A stretch of DNA of 64,000 bases from Anaerosphaera aminiphila DSM 21120 (GCF_900129925.1 NZ_FQXI01000008.1:1-64000), one strand, 5' to 3'; counted from the stretch's first letter, positions 25,391 to 35,049 are shown. Notes: generated from the sequence alone by a model not told the origin. Program-made: numbers and translations.

Positions 25391-26332
25391 TTAATACCCT
25401 CTATTAAAATTTACAATATTTACTACGTCTCTTCCCTCTTTCAAATTCTTTAAATTAGCTACTACTCCTCGTAAAAATCTCTCTTCAGCATCTTCTGAGC
25501 TGGAGGAAATATGCGGAGAAATATATACATTATCCATATCCCAAAGAGGACTGTCCACTGAAAGAGGCTCTACTTCAAATACATCTAAGGCAGCAGCTCT
25601 AACTTTTCCACTTTTTAAATTTTTCACAAGTGCTCTTTCATCTATTACAGCACCTCTAGAAATATTAACTATAGATACACCATCTTTTAACTTTTTAAAT
25701 CTCTCTTCATTTAAAAATCCATCAGTTGACTCTGTTGCCGGAAGTACCATAACTATAAAATCTGCACTTGAAAGTTCGCTGTCTAAATTGTCGTCTTTAA
25801 CACAGTAGTCAAAATATTTAACATCTCTTCCCGAAGTATTATATCCCACAATTTCCATGTCAAAGCCCTGTAATCTCTTAGCCCCCTCCTGAGCTAGAGA
25901 ACCTGTACCTAAAAATAATATTTTTTTGCCATATAAATTTCCCGACTTTAATCTATACTTCCAAAGCTTTTTATCTTGATTTCTAATATCAACTTTTGCC
26001 ATCTTTGTCATTTCAAGTAAATTAAATACAGTCCACTCTCCTATTGGCTCTGAGTAGGCTCCATGATTATTTGTCACAACTATGTTGTTTTCTCTTATAT
26101 AATCTACTGGCAAATAGTCAATTCCCATTGAATATAAAAATATATACTTCAAGTTTTTAAACTTTGACAAGTCCATCTTAGCTAATAACATTGAGCCACA
26201 GATTACAACTGCATCTGTCTTATAGTTTCCCGAGTCCACATCTGCCGGAGTAATGTGTTCCATTTCAAAACCCAACTTACTAATTTCTCTTACTTGCTCT
26301 TCATTTACTCTTCCTACCATTGCAACTTTCAT
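25391..26332 (-). CDS. D-isomer-specific 2-hydroxyacid dehydrogenase
   Basis: A 313-residue NAD(P)-binding oxidoreductase that interconverts a 2-oxoacid and a D-2-hydroxyacid. The Rossmann motif is FLGTGSLAQEGAKRL; the catalytic Arg is in NISRGAVIDE, the Glu in VFEVEPL and the His in ISPHISS. GAGGTG precedes the ATG. Phosphoglycerate dehydrogenase and glyoxylate/hydroxypyruvate reductase belong to the same superfamily; the absence of a C-terminal ACT domain argues against a long-form SerA. Substrate is unknown, and it appears to be a single-gene unit. Confidence 0.87.
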   Translation of the reverse strand: MKVAMVGRVNEEQVREISKLGFEMEHITPADVDSGNYKTDAVVICGSMLLAKMDLSKFKNLKYIFLYSMGIDYLPVDYIRENNIVVTNNHGAYSEPIGEWTVFNLLEMTKMAKVDIRNQDKKLWKYRLKSGNLYGKKILFLGTGSLAQEGAKRLQGFDMEIVGYNTSGRDVKYFDYCVKDDNLDSELSSADFIVMVLPATESTDGFLNEERFKKLKDGVSIVNISRGAVIDERALVKNLKSGKVRAAALDVFEVEPLSVDSPLWDMDNVYISPHISSSSEDAEERFLRGVVANLKNLKEGRDVVNIVNFNRGY

Positions 26333-26425
26333 ATTTACACCTCAAACACTCTTATATTTTAATAGATAGTTTATACCCAATTATCCAGCCATGGCAAACC
26401 ACATTAGTGTACATCTTAGGAAAAT

Positions 26426-26454
26426 TTGAAAATACTTTACATATGTAATATAAT
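26426..26454 (+). promoter_or_regulatory. Promoter with embedded palindrome
   Basis: -35 TTGAAA (26426-26431), 17-bp spacer and -10 TATAAT (26449-26454). The spacer holds the perfect 12-bp palindrome TTACATATGTAA (26438-26449), which touches the -10. Such placement would let a dimeric repressor block RNA polymerase. Confidence 0.7.
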
Positions 26455-26483
26455 GTAAAAATAATATATAAGGGGGAATGTTA

Positions 26484-28073
26484 ATGGATTCCAACTTTCA
26501 GACCCTTCCTACTAATGTATCCTTAGTTCCAGATCAGCCTCTACAAATTATAAAGGCTGAAATTACCAGCGATTTAAATCTCGCAATAGACTTTTTAAGC
26601 ATTAGTAGTAAACCTATTAGCAGAGTCTGTTTTACTGTAGTCTACAAAGATGAATTTAACAACTATCTCTTTAATGCTACAGAGGTGTACTATGATATTA
26701 AGAATCTCGAAATAATGCCTAAAAAAAATTATTTCTTAGATCCTTTCCCAATAGATGAAAGATTTAAAGACGCACGTGGAATTGACATTAGAATAAAGGA
26801 AATTTCTTTTTCTGACAGTGACATAATGATTTTTAACCAAAAAGAAGAAAGACAATATACTCTTCCCTTAATTTCGGAAAGCAAAAAGGAAAAGATGAAA
26901 TCTGCCCTTGGCCCTGAAATAATAGGATATGGCGAAAACCTAATGGATGGATGGCGATGCGTTTGCGGTGCCTTCAATTCAAAGGACAACGAAGAATGTG
27001 CTTTCTGTGGTAGAAATAAAAACTTTGTACTAAATAACTTAACTGAACCGTTAATTAATATGAAGCTTTTAAATGTGCTTTCTGAAACTGATACAGATGA
27101 AAGTGAAAATTTGGAGAACCTTGCAAGTCACTTGACTCAAACTCACTTGACAAAAGTTGCTCCTACAACTACTTCATTAAACGAAACAAGAATTAACAAT
27201 GAAAACGAAGATATTGAAACAAAAAGTATTTTTAATGTGCTAATAAAAATAGTATCCAGATTAATAATAATACTGCTGTTAGCTATCGTTGTAATTTTTG
27301 TATTTAAGTTTACTGAAAATATAAGAGCTGACCGAAATATGAATAGTGCAAAGACGCTAATTACACAAGGTCAGTATGAAGATGCGTTAAAAGTGCTTAA
27401 AAAAATAAAAGATGTGGACTTAGAAGATGAAGTCAACACTGAAATTGAAAAGACAAAAAAACTACTTGAATCTCAAAATTTCTTTGAAGAGGGTAATCGT
27501 TTAATTTTAAAAGATGACTACTTTGAAGCTGTAAAATCTTTTAAAAAAGTATCTCCTGAAGACGCTTTAAACTACTCAAAATCACAAGATAAAATAACAG
27601 AATTGGAAAATATAATTCTTGAAGATGCCAAGAAGACATTTGAAGATGGAAATACCCCAGGAGCAGTGAGTATAATAGACAACTATTTAAAAATTGTACC
27701 TGAATCTGCAAATGCTTTAAATTTAAAGGATTTAATACTTCAAAATAACGCTAAGGAAATTGAAGAGCCTGACTCAGGATCTTTAATAAATGAAGAAGAC
27801 GTGGAATTAGATAAGACAAGAGCTGAAATGAGTAAAAAAGCAGATGCCCTTTTAAACACTTATCAAAAAGTTGTTGCTGAAAAGGCCAATCTGCGAGTTA
27901 ACCCTTCAACTGATGCTGAAATAGTTACTATACTTCCTACTGATTCAGACTTGTATATTCAAGAAACTAAAATTGAGGGAATTGATAGAATTTGGTGTAA
28001 AGTTGAAGCTGTTGATGCTGAAACGGGAATTTCATATAGTGGTTGGATTTCAAATACTACTATGGTTCAATAA
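26484..28073 (+). CDS. Membrane protein with zinc-ribbon, TPR-like repeats and SH3 domain
   Basis: A 529-residue protein of unusual layout. The N-terminal 140 residues look like a beta-rich domain. A zinc-ribbon or RanBP2-like knuckle follows with Cys159, Cys161, Cys172 and Cys175 (WRCVCGAFN...CAFCGRN). After a Thr/Asn-rich linker there is one membrane segment (about 257-276), then a helical TPR-like stretch (about 285-430: AKTLITQGQYEDALKVLKKI, FEEGNRLILKDDYFEAVKSF), and a C-terminal bacterial SH3 domain (KANLRVNPSTDAEIVTILP...WCKVEA...GWISN). The likely topology is cytoplasmic zinc site, outside TPR and SH3. ATG 26484 is chosen because AGGGGGA abuts an earlier ATG at 26478. No exact relative is recognised; a wall-sensing role is a guess. 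Confidence 0.75.
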   Translation: MDSNFQTLPTNVSLVPDQPLQIIKAEITSDLNLAIDFLSISSKPISRVCFTVVYKDEFNNYLFNATEVYYDIKNLEIMPKKNYFLDPFPIDERFKDARGIDIRIKEISFSDSDIMIFNQKEERQYTLPLISESKKEKMKSALGPEIIGYGENLMDGWRCVCGAFNSKDNEECAFCGRNKNFVLNNLTEPLINMKLLNVLSETDTDESENLENLASHLTQTHLTKVAPTTTSLNETRINNENEDIETKSIFNVLIKIVSRLIIILLLAIVVIFVFKFTENIRADRNMNSAKTLITQGQYEDALKVLKKIKDVDLEDEVNTEIEKTKKLLESQNFFEEGNRLILKDDYFEAVKSFKKVSPEDALNYSKSQDKITELENIILEDAKKTFEDGNTPGAVSIIDNYLKIVPESANALNLKDLILQNNAKEIEEPDSGSLINEEDVELDKTRAEMSKKADALLNTYQKVVAEKANLRVNPSTDAEIVTILPTDSDLYIQETKIEGIDRIWCKVEAVDAETGISYSGWISNTTMVQ

Positions 28074-28079
28074 AAAATA

Positions 28080-28116
28080 AAAAAAGAGACTGTTTATTTC
28101 TAAACAGTCTCTTTTC
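28080..28116. terminator. Bidirectional terminator (zinc-ribbon protein / PFOR)
   Basis: AAGAGACTGTTTA and TAAACAGTCTCTT make a perfect 13-bp stem with a 4-nt loop; T runs flank it on both strands between the converging genes. Confidence 0.92.
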
Positions 28117-28120
28117 TATA

Positions 28121-31100
28121 TTAAACTTCTGCCATTTTTTTATATCTGTTGTATCTAACTTTTGCATCTTCTTCTGCCATGTTGTATAGCTCTTGAGCTA
28201 TTTCAGGGAAAGTTTTCTTTAGAGAAGTATATCTTACTTCTGAGTCTAAGAAACTTTGGAAAGGTTTTGTAGGCTCTTTAGAGTCCAGTACAAAAGGATT
28301 TTTTCCCTCTGATTCCAACATTGGATTGTATCTGTATAGGTGCCAGTATCCAGTTTCTACTGCAAATTTTTCCTGTGCAACTGTCTTGCCCATTCCATTT
28401 ACAAGTCCGTGGTTAATACATGGTGAATAGCAAATAACTATTGAAGGACCATCATAACTCTCAGCTTCTTTTAGTGCTTTTATAAGTTGATTCATATTTG
28501 AGCCCATTGCTACTTGAGCTACATATACGTATCCATAAGTCATCAGCATTGCGCCAAGGTCTTTCTTTCTAACTTTCTTACCACCTGCTGCAAATTTAGC
28601 AACAGCTGCTCTTGGAGTAGATTTAGATGATTGTCCACCTGTATTTGAATATACTTCTGTATCAAATACTAATATATTAAAGTCTTCTCCTGATGCCATT
28701 ACATGGTCAAGTCCACCGTAACCTATATCATAAGCCCAGCCATCTCCTCCAAAACTCCAAATACTTTGTTTCATCAAGTAGTCTTTTAACTTGTCAATTT
28801 CATGCAAGTTCTTATCTTTTGAGTCTTTTACAAAGTCTTCAATTGGTTTTTTAAGAGCTTTAGTCTTGTCTGGATCTTTCATGTTTTCAATCCACTCTTT
28901 AAATATACCTTCAGCTTCACTTCCTGGATTTTCTTTAATATACTCTTCCATGTGAAGTTTTATAGTATTTCTAAGTTTTTTAACTGCCAATGCCATGCCG
29001 TATCCATATTCAGCATTGTCTTCAAAAAGTGAACTAGCCCAAGCCGGTCCTCTTCCATATTGATTTTTGCAATATCCTGATGACGGATATGATCCGCCCC
29101 AAATTGAAGAACAACCTGATGCGTTAGCTATTAGCATTCTATCTCCAAATAATCTTGTAACAAGTGTTGCATATGGTGTTTCTCCACATCCTGCACAAGC
29201 TCCATGGAATTCTAGTAGTGGTTGTTTAAATTGACTGCCCTTAATAGTGTTGTCAGGAATTAAATCTTCTTTTGGTCTTACTGTCATAGCAAATTCCCAA
29301 TTTTCTTTTTGGTACATTTCTTCTTCTAAAGGTACCATTGTAAGAGCTTTTTCCTTTGAAGGACATACGTCAGCACAGTTTCCACAACCTGTACAGTCAA
29401 GTATAGATGGTTGAATTCTGTATTCCATTCCCTCTAATCCCTTACCTTTTGCAGGTATAGTTGTAAAGCTTTCAGGTTTATTTGCACTTTCTTCTTCATT
29501 TAGTAAAAATGGTCTTATTACTGCATGAGGACATACAAATGAACATTGGTTACATTGAATACACTTTGATGAATCCCACTTAGGAACAGTAACTGCTATT
29601 GCTCTTTTTTCATATCGAGCTGTTCCAGTTGGCATTATTCCCTCTTCTACTCCCTTAAATGCTGATACCGGAGTTTTATCTCCCTGTTGTGCATTAAGTG
29701 GGAATAAAATATCTTTTACATATTTAGGATAGTCTTCTGTAACTACTTCATCTTTTGCATCTTTCCAGTCTTCAGGTATTTTAATTTCTACAATTTCTTC
29801 AAATCCCTTGTCAACTGCTTCGTAGTTCATGTTAACTATTTTATCGCCTTTTCTGCCATAAGTTTCCTTTATAGAATCCTTAAGTCTCTTTTCAGCGTCA
29901 TCTAATGGTAACACTTTTGAAAGTTTAAAGAAAGCTGCTTGCATAATCATATTTGTACGATTTCCAAGTCCGATTTCCTCTGCAATTTCTGTAGCGTCTA
30001 CTGTATAGAATTTAACTTTTTTATCATATAATTCTCTTTTTAATTTTGCTGGAAGGTGTGTAGATAGTTCTTCTTCATTCCAAATTGTATTTAATAGGAA
30101 TGTTCCACCTTCTTTTAAACCCTCTAATAAATCATAGTTATATACATATGATTGCTTTGAACAACTTACAAAGTCAGGCTTTGTAATTAGATATGTGGAT
30201 TTAATAGGTTCGTTTCCAAATCTCAAGTGAGATATTGTAACACCACCTGATTTTTTAGAGTCATAGGAGAAATATGCCTGTGCATACATATCAGTACCAT
30301 CACCGATAATGGCTATTGCACTCTTATTAGCTCCTACTGTACCATCTGATCCAAATCCCCAGAATTTACACTTTATAGTGTCTTCCGGTTCAGTTGATAT
30401 TTCTTCTTTAATTTCAAGATTTGTATGTGTTACGTCATCAACTATACCTATAGTAAATCTATCTTTTGGTTTTTCTTCTTTCATGTTGTCAAATACTGCT
30501 TTAATTTGACTAGGTGTTGTATCTTTAGATGCAAGACCGTATCTTCCACCAACTATTACAGGTTTATATTCTTCGTCAGCATATGCACCAATAACGTCTA
30601 AGTGTAGTGGTTCAAAAGGACTTCCCTTTTCTTTAGTTCTATCTAAAACAGAAATACATTTAACTGTCTTTGGAATTTCTCTTAAAAGAGCGTCTTTAGA
30701 GAATGGTCTGTAAAGTCTTACCTTTATCATTCCAACTTTTTCGCCTTGTTTTACTAAGTAGTCAATAGTTTCTTCTATAGTTTCATTTACAGAACCCATA
30801 GCCATTATTATTCTGTCGGCGTCTTCTGCTCCATAGTAGTCAAAAGGCTTATAATATCTTCCTGTAATATCTCCCATTTTTTTCATGTAGTCTTCAACTA
30901 CTGGAACTACTTCTTCATACATTGGATTAGATGCTTCCATTGCTTGGAAGTACACGTCAGGATTTTGAGCAGTTCCCTTTGTATATGGTCTTTCAGGGTT
31001 CATGCTTCTCATTCTGAATTCTTGAAGCGCATCTCTATCTAAAAGCTTTGCATAGTCTTCATAGTCTACAGATTCAACTTTTTGAAATTCATGAGATGTT

Positions 31101-31621
31101 CTAAATCCATCAAAGAAGTGTAAGAAAGGTATTCTCGTTTTAATGGCTGCCAAATGAGCTACTGCTCCTAAATCTAGTATTTCTTGTACAGAGCTAGATG
31201 CCAACATTGCAAATCCAGTCTGTCTACAAGCCATTACGTCTTGATGATCTCCAAATATTGAAAGTGCCTGAGTTGAAAGTGCTCTTGCTGCTACGTGAAG
31301 CACTCCTGGTAGTAGCTCTCCACTCATTTTGTACATATTTGGAATCATAAGTAGCAATCCTTGAGATGATGTAAAACTTGTTGAAAGAGCCCCTGCAGAA
31401 AGCGCACCGTGCATTGCACCTGCTGCTCCACCTTCTGATTGAAGTTCTGTTACTTGAACTTCTTCTCCAAATATATTTTTCTTACCATTTGCTGCCCACT
31501 CATCAACATGTTCTGACATATCTGATGATGGAGTTATAGGGAAAATCGGTGCCACTTCTGTAAAAGCATAAGCTACAGTTGCAGCTGCCGTATTTCCATT
31601 CATAGTTACCATCTTTTTCAT
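28121..31621 (-). CDS. nifJ: Pyruvate:ferredoxin (flavodoxin) oxidoreductase
   Basis: Single-chain PFOR of 1166 residues, the usual length, oxidising pyruvate (and other small 2-oxoacids such as 2-oxobutyrate) to acyl-CoA and CO2 with reduction of ferredoxin. The N-terminus has GNTAAATVAYAFTEVAPIFPITPSS. Two ferredoxin-type clusters are CIQCNQCSFVCPH (about 684-696) and CTGCGNCADVCPS (about 740-752). The third cluster and TPP domain include FHGACAGCGETPYATL and GGDGWAYDIGYGGLDHVMASG. AGGGGGG lies upstream of the ATG. It follows the racemase-like gene by 24 nt, so it is probably co-transcribed with the methionine gamma-lyase cluster. Confidence 0.96.
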   Translation of the reverse strand: MKKMVTMNGNTAAATVAYAFTEVAPIFPITPSSDMSEHVDEWAANGKKNIFGEEVQVTELQSEGGAAGAMHGALSAGALSTSFTSSQGLLLMIPNMYKMSGELLPGVLHVAARALSTQALSIFGDHQDVMACRQTGFAMLASSSVQEILDLGAVAHLAAIKTRIPFLHFFDGFRTSHEFQKVESVDYEDYAKLLDRDALQEFRMRSMNPERPYTKGTAQNPDVYFQAMEASNPMYEEVVPVVEDYMKKMGDITGRYYKPFDYYGAEDADRIIMAMGSVNETIEETIDYLVKQGEKVGMIKVRLYRPFSKDALLREIPKTVKCISVLDRTKEKGSPFEPLHLDVIGAYADEEYKPVIVGGRYGLASKDTTPSQIKAVFDNMKEEKPKDRFTIGIVDDVTHTNLEIKEEISTEPEDTIKCKFWGFGSDGTVGANKSAIAIIGDGTDMYAQAYFSYDSKKSGGVTISHLRFGNEPIKSTYLITKPDFVSCSKQSYVYNYDLLEGLKEGGTFLLNTIWNEEELSTHLPAKLKRELYDKKVKFYTVDATEIAEEIGLGNRTNMIMQAAFFKLSKVLPLDDAEKRLKDSIKETYGRKGDKIVNMNYEAVDKGFEEIVEIKIPEDWKDAKDEVVTEDYPKYVKDILFPLNAQQGDKTPVSAFKGVEEGIMPTGTARYEKRAIAVTVPKWDSSKCIQCNQCSFVCPHAVIRPFLLNEEESANKPESFTTIPAKGKGLEGMEYRIQPSILDCTGCGNCADVCPSKEKALTMVPLEEEMYQKENWEFAMTVRPKEDLIPDNTIKGSQFKQPLLEFHGACAGCGETPYATLVTRLFGDRMLIANASGCSSIWGGSYPSSGYCKNQYGRGPAWASSLFEDNAEYGYGMALAVKKLRNTIKLHMEEYIKENPGSEAEGIFKEWIENMKDPDKTKALKKPIEDFVKDSKDKNLHEIDKLKDYLMKQSIWSFGGDGWAYDIGYGGLDHVMASGEDFNILVFDTEVYSNTGGQSSKSTPRAAVAKFAAGGKKVRKKDLGAMLMTYGYVYVAQVAMGSNMNQLIKALKEAESYDGPSIVICYSPCINHGLVNGMGKTVAQEKFAVETGYWHLYRYNPMLESEGKNPFVLDSKEPTKPFQSFLDSEVRYTSLKKTFPEIAQELYNMAEEDAKVRYNRYKKMAEV

Positions 31622-31645
31622 TAATTTAAAACCCCCCTAATAAAA

Positions 31646-32302
31646 TCACTTAAAAATTTTCTCAATCATATCTTCCGCCGGATCTATTATTTTTAGGTCT
31701 GTAAGATTTTTAAGTTCACTCTTTATATACGGAAAATGAGTACATCCAAGTAAAATGCTGTCCACTTTAAACTTTTCATCACTTATTCCCTCTATATATT
31801 TTAACATACCTCCAAGATTTAGTCTTTCTACAATTTCACTTGGATTTAGTCCCTCTTCAATTAATTCAACTATACTCATATTTCCAACAGATATAATATT
31901 TTTACTCTTGTCTGAGTCCTTAATAATTTTATCTATCTTATAAGCTGAAAGTCCATTAGCTGCAATAACTACTATGTTTTTACTCTCTTTAGGTAAATTT
32001 TTATAAGTCTCTAAAGGAGTTATTATTTCAATTTTTGTCTCTTTAGATATTTTTTCATAGTCTATTGCTGCACTTAGTGAATTACAATAGATAAATACTT
32101 TTTCAGCACCCTTTGCCTTGGCACCTTCTATTTCAAGTTTTACCCTCTGTTCAAGTTCTTCTGATGAATAATATTGCATATCTGTCTGGTCTGTACAATT
32201 GTCTGCCATTGCTATTGATATAGTTCCAATGCCAACATTTTTTAATAAGTTCACACCCATTTTAGTGTCAACTCTTGTTCCAGCTACCACTGCAATCTTC
32301 AT
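31646..32302 (-). CDS. Aspartate/glutamate racemase family protein
   Basis: A 218-residue protein of the Asp/Glu/hydantoin racemase superfamily. Both catalytic cysteines of the fold are visible, in YCNSLSAAI and in LLGCTHFPY. The N-terminus MKIAVVAGTRVDTKMG lacks the DSGVGG block of true glutamate racemase (MurI), so a MurI role in wall synthesis is less likely. Start is the ATG at 32302; AGGATG overlaps an earlier in-frame ATG at 32311. Its position between methionine gamma-lyase and PFOR suggests racemisation of an amino acid before catabolism, but the substrate is not shown. Confidence 0.78.
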   Translation of the reverse strand: MKIAVVAGTRVDTKMGVNLLKNVGIGTISIAMADNCTDQTDMQYYSSEELEQRVKLEIEGAKAKGAEKVFIYCNSLSAAIDYEKISKETKIEIITPLETYKNLPKESKNIVVIAANGLSAYKIDKIIKDSDKSKNIISVGNMSIVELIEEGLNPSEIVERLNLGGMLKYIEGISDEKFKVDSILLGCTHFPYIKSELKNLTDLKIIDPAEDMIEKIFK

Positions 32303-32319
32303 TATACACATCCTATAAA

Positions 32320-32361
32320 ATTTATAATATAGGTAATTAAAAAATTACCTATATTATAAAT
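32320..32361. repeat. Perfect 19-bp inverted repeat between megL and the racemase gene
   Basis: Arms 32320-32338 and 32343-32361 are exact complements (ATTTATAATATAGGTAATT and its reverse complement) around a 4-nt loop. It could attenuate or terminate the megL transcript, or form an operator, because TATAAT lies in each arm. There is no strong T run beyond it on the minus strand. Confidence 0.85.
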
Positions 32362-32390
32362 CTATTACTATTCTAATTTTTTACTATAAC

Positions 32391-33584
32391 TTACATTATA
32401 CTATCTAAAGCTTGTTTTAAATCTGCAATTATATCTTCTGCATCTTCTAGACCTACAGAAATTCTAACAAGTCCTTCTGCAATTCCTGATTCTTTTCTCT
32501 CTTCTGGAGTGTATGGTGAATGTGTCATGCTTGCTGGATGTTGAATAAGTGTTTCTGTATCTCCAAGACTTACTGCTATTGAACAAAGTTGAACAGCGTC
32601 CATTAATTTTATTCCAGCTTCTCTTCCACCCTTAACTTCAAATGAAATCATTCCGCCAGGAAGAGCCATTTGTTTTTTAGCTAGTTCATATTGTGGGAAT
32701 GACTTAAGTCCAGGATATGCTATAGATTCTACAGCAGGATGTGATTCTAAGAATTCAGCAACCTTCATAGCATTGGCAGAGTGTTTTTCCATTCTAATTG
32801 AAAGTGTCTTCATTCCCCTTTGAATTAAGAATGCTTCAAAAGCTCCTAGCACAGCACCTGTACAGTCTTTAAGTCCAAATAATTTTATTTCATTTATTAA
32901 CTCATTACTTCCAACGGCAAATCCTGCAATAACATCTCCATGTCCATTTAAGTATTTTGTTGCAGAGTGAACTACTATATCTGCTCCAAGCTCTAACGGT
33001 TTTTGAATATATGGAGTGTTGTAAGTATTGTCAACTACAAGTACACCGTAATTGTTTGAGTGAGCTATTTTTGCAACTTCTTCTATATCTGTTATATACA
33101 TATTTGGGTTAGCAGGAGTTTCTACATATACTACTCTTGTATTTTCCTTCATTGCATCTTTAAAGTTTTGTGGATCTCTTGGGTCTACAAATGTTACTTC
33201 TACGCCAAATTTAGTAAGTCCATGACTTAATAGTGCAAATGTACAGCCATAAAGTGTCTTTGATGCTACTACGTGATCTCCGGCTTTAAGCATAGTCCAC
33301 ATTACAGATGAGATAGCTCCCATTCCTGATGATGTTGACATTGCTGCTTCTCCACCTTCAAGTACTGCAAGTTTTTCTTCTACAACTGAGTTAGTTGGAT
33401 TTCCAAGTCTAGAATAAATATATCCCTCTTCTTCTCCTGCAAATCTTCTTCCACCTTGTTCTGCTGAATCAAATATAAATGTAGATGATTGGTATATTGG
33501 AGTTGAAAGTGCTCCATATTGATTTGGTTTTACGCCTGCGTGTATTTGTTTTGTTGCGAATCCTTTGTTTTCCATGTTTTCCAT
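32391..33584 (-). CDS. megL: L-methionine gamma-lyase
   Basis: A 397-residue PLP enzyme of the Cys/Met metabolism family. It cleaves methionine to methanethiol, ammonia and 2-oxobutyrate. The PLP lysine is Lys210 in HSATKYLNGHGDVIAG. The active-site stretch TLYGCTFALLSHGLTKFGV has Tyr112 and Cys114; a cysteine here is the hallmark of methionine gamma-lyase (Cys116 in Pseudomonas putida) and separates it from cystathionine lyases. AGGGGGA precedes the ATG. The upstream NhaC-family transporter and TyrR-like regulator, and PFOR downstream, fit a methionine fermentation module. Confidence 0.92.
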   Translation of the reverse strand: MENMENKGFATKQIHAGVKPNQYGALSTPIYQSSTFIFDSAEQGGRRFAGEEEGYIYSRLGNPTNSVVEEKLAVLEGGEAAMSTSSGMGAISSVMWTMLKAGDHVVASKTLYGCTFALLSHGLTKFGVEVTFVDPRDPQNFKDAMKENTRVVYVETPANPNMYITDIEEVAKIAHSNNYGVLVVDNTYNTPYIQKPLELGADIVVHSATKYLNGHGDVIAGFAVGSNELINEIKLFGLKDCTGAVLGAFEAFLIQRGMKTLSIRMEKHSANAMKVAEFLESHPAVESIAYPGLKSFPQYELAKKQMALPGGMISFEVKGGREAGIKLMDAVQLCSIAVSLGDTETLIQHPASMTHSPYTPEERKESGIAEGLVRISVGLEDAEDIIADLKQALDSIM

Positions 33585-33650
33585 TTTTAAATCCCCCTAA
33601 AATTTTATTAATTGTTTTTTATTTTCCTTCTATCCTACTTCTGTCTATAT

Positions 33651-35021
33651 TTACTTCGCACTACTTTCAGATTTTAATTGCCATTTTTCAAAATCCCATG
33701 GATGTTTGTTAATATATCCATTGGCAAATGGAATAAATATTGAAAGTATTGCAAAAAATGCAAGTGCAAATTGATACCATAGTAATGGCATTACGTCAAA
33801 GGGACTCACTTGTCCATTTGTAAATTGAACCGCCATTAGCAATTGTGCCCCATAGGGAATAAATCCCTGCATTACAGCTCCAAAAGTATCCAGTAGTGAA
33901 GCCGACCTTCTAGGGTCTACCTTGTACTCTTCACAGATATTTCTAACTATTGGCCCATCTATAATTATTGCAACAGTGTTATTTGCTGTTGCAGCATCTG
34001 TTAACATTGTAATTAATGCAATTCCAATCTCTGCTGATTTAGAACCTTTTATAAAGCCCTTTATTTTATTGAGAAGCCAATCAAGTCCTCCACCATGAGT
34101 AACTAGCGCTGCCAGTCCTCCAGTTAAAAGAGAAAGTAGGAATATTTCAAACATTCCATTAAATCCTTCAAATATAATATTTGTATACTCTATAATTGCA
34201 AACTCCCCATAGAATATACCTATTCCACCAGCGAGGATTGTCCCAAGCGTAAGTACCATAAATACGTTCATTCCGGCAATTGCAGCTATTAATACAAATA
34301 AGTAAGGAACAACTTTTATAAAATTGTACTCATAAACCTGAGCTGCCGGAGCAACTTCCGGTCTTCCGAATATTAATAGCAGTATAATTGTTACTATAAC
34401 TGCCGGAACTGCCATTGCAATATTTGTCCTAAACTTATCTCTCATTTCAACACCTTGAGTTCTAGTTGCAGCTATTGTAGTGTCAGAAATTATAGATAAG
34501 TTATCTCCAAACATAGCTCCTCCAATAAGAGTTGCTATTATAAGCGGCATAGATATAGTTGTCTTTGACGCAAATCCAATTGCTATAGGTCCAAGAGCTG
34601 TTATAGTTCCAACACTGGTTCCTGTTGCCAAAGCCAAGAAACTTGCTATTATAAATATTCCCACTGTTATAAGTCCCGGTGGAATTATTGAAAGTCCTAA
34701 ATTTACTGTAGATTCAACTCCACCCATAGCTCCTGCAACAGTTGAAAACGCTCCTGCAAGTAAGTAAATTATACACATTATAATTATATTTTCATCGCCA
34801 CAGCCCTTTACAAATATGTCAAACTTGTCATCTATACTTCCCTTAATTAAGAAAAATGCAACTATAATTCCTACGATTACTGCAATTGGTGCCTTAAATC
34901 CATAAAATCCCATTGGATCTCCGCCACGAACAAGCATAATTCCTATTCCAAGGTATGTAGCTATAAATACTATAAACGGAACAAGTGCTAAAAAATTACC
35001 CTTTTTATTTTTGTTTTCCAC
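33651..35021 (-). CDS. NhaC-family antiporter, possible methionine transporter
   Basis: A membrane protein of about 456 residues with some 11-12 helices in the NhaC Na+/H+ antiporter superfamily (FLALATGTSVGTITALGPIAIG, GGAMFGDNLSIISDTTIAATRTQGVEM). This superfamily also contains amino-acid carriers such as the methionine transporter MetT. Because it sits between a regulator and megL, methionine or cation-coupled amino-acid transport is plausible; plain Na+/H+ exchange is the conservative reading. The start is taken as GTG 35021 (7 nt after AGGGGGA); the open frame extends 2 codons further, where the ribosome binding site would touch the start. Confidence 0.78.
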   Translation of the reverse strand: MENKNKKGNFLALVPFIVFIATYLGIGIMLVRGGDPMGFYGFKAPIAVIVGIIVAFFLIKGSIDDKFDIFVKGCGDENIIIMCIIYLLAGAFSTVAGAMGGVESTVNLGLSIIPPGLITVGIFIIASFLALATGTSVGTITALGPIAIGFASKTTISMPLIIATLIGGAMFGDNLSIISDTTIAATRTQGVEMRDKFRTNIAMAVPAVIVTIILLLIFGRPEVAPAAQVYEYNFIKVVPYLFVLIAAIAGMNVFMVLTLGTILAGGIGIFYGEFAIIEYTNIIFEGFNGMFEIFLLSLLTGGLAALVTHGGGLDWLLNKIKGFIKGSKSAEIGIALITMLTDAATANNTVAIIIDGPIVRNICEEYKVDPRRSASLLDTFGAVMQGFIPYGAQLLMAVQFTNGQVSPFDVMPLLWYQFALAFFAILSIFIPFANGYINKHPWDFEKWQLKSESSAK

Positions 35022-35049
35022 GTTCACTCCCCCTATTTAGTTTTCATTC

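Noticed and set aside
31646-32302. Glutamate racemase MurI
   Set aside because: The second-half Cys motif fits, but the N-terminal DSGVGG block is absent and the gene lies in a catabolic cluster; called only as a racemase family member.
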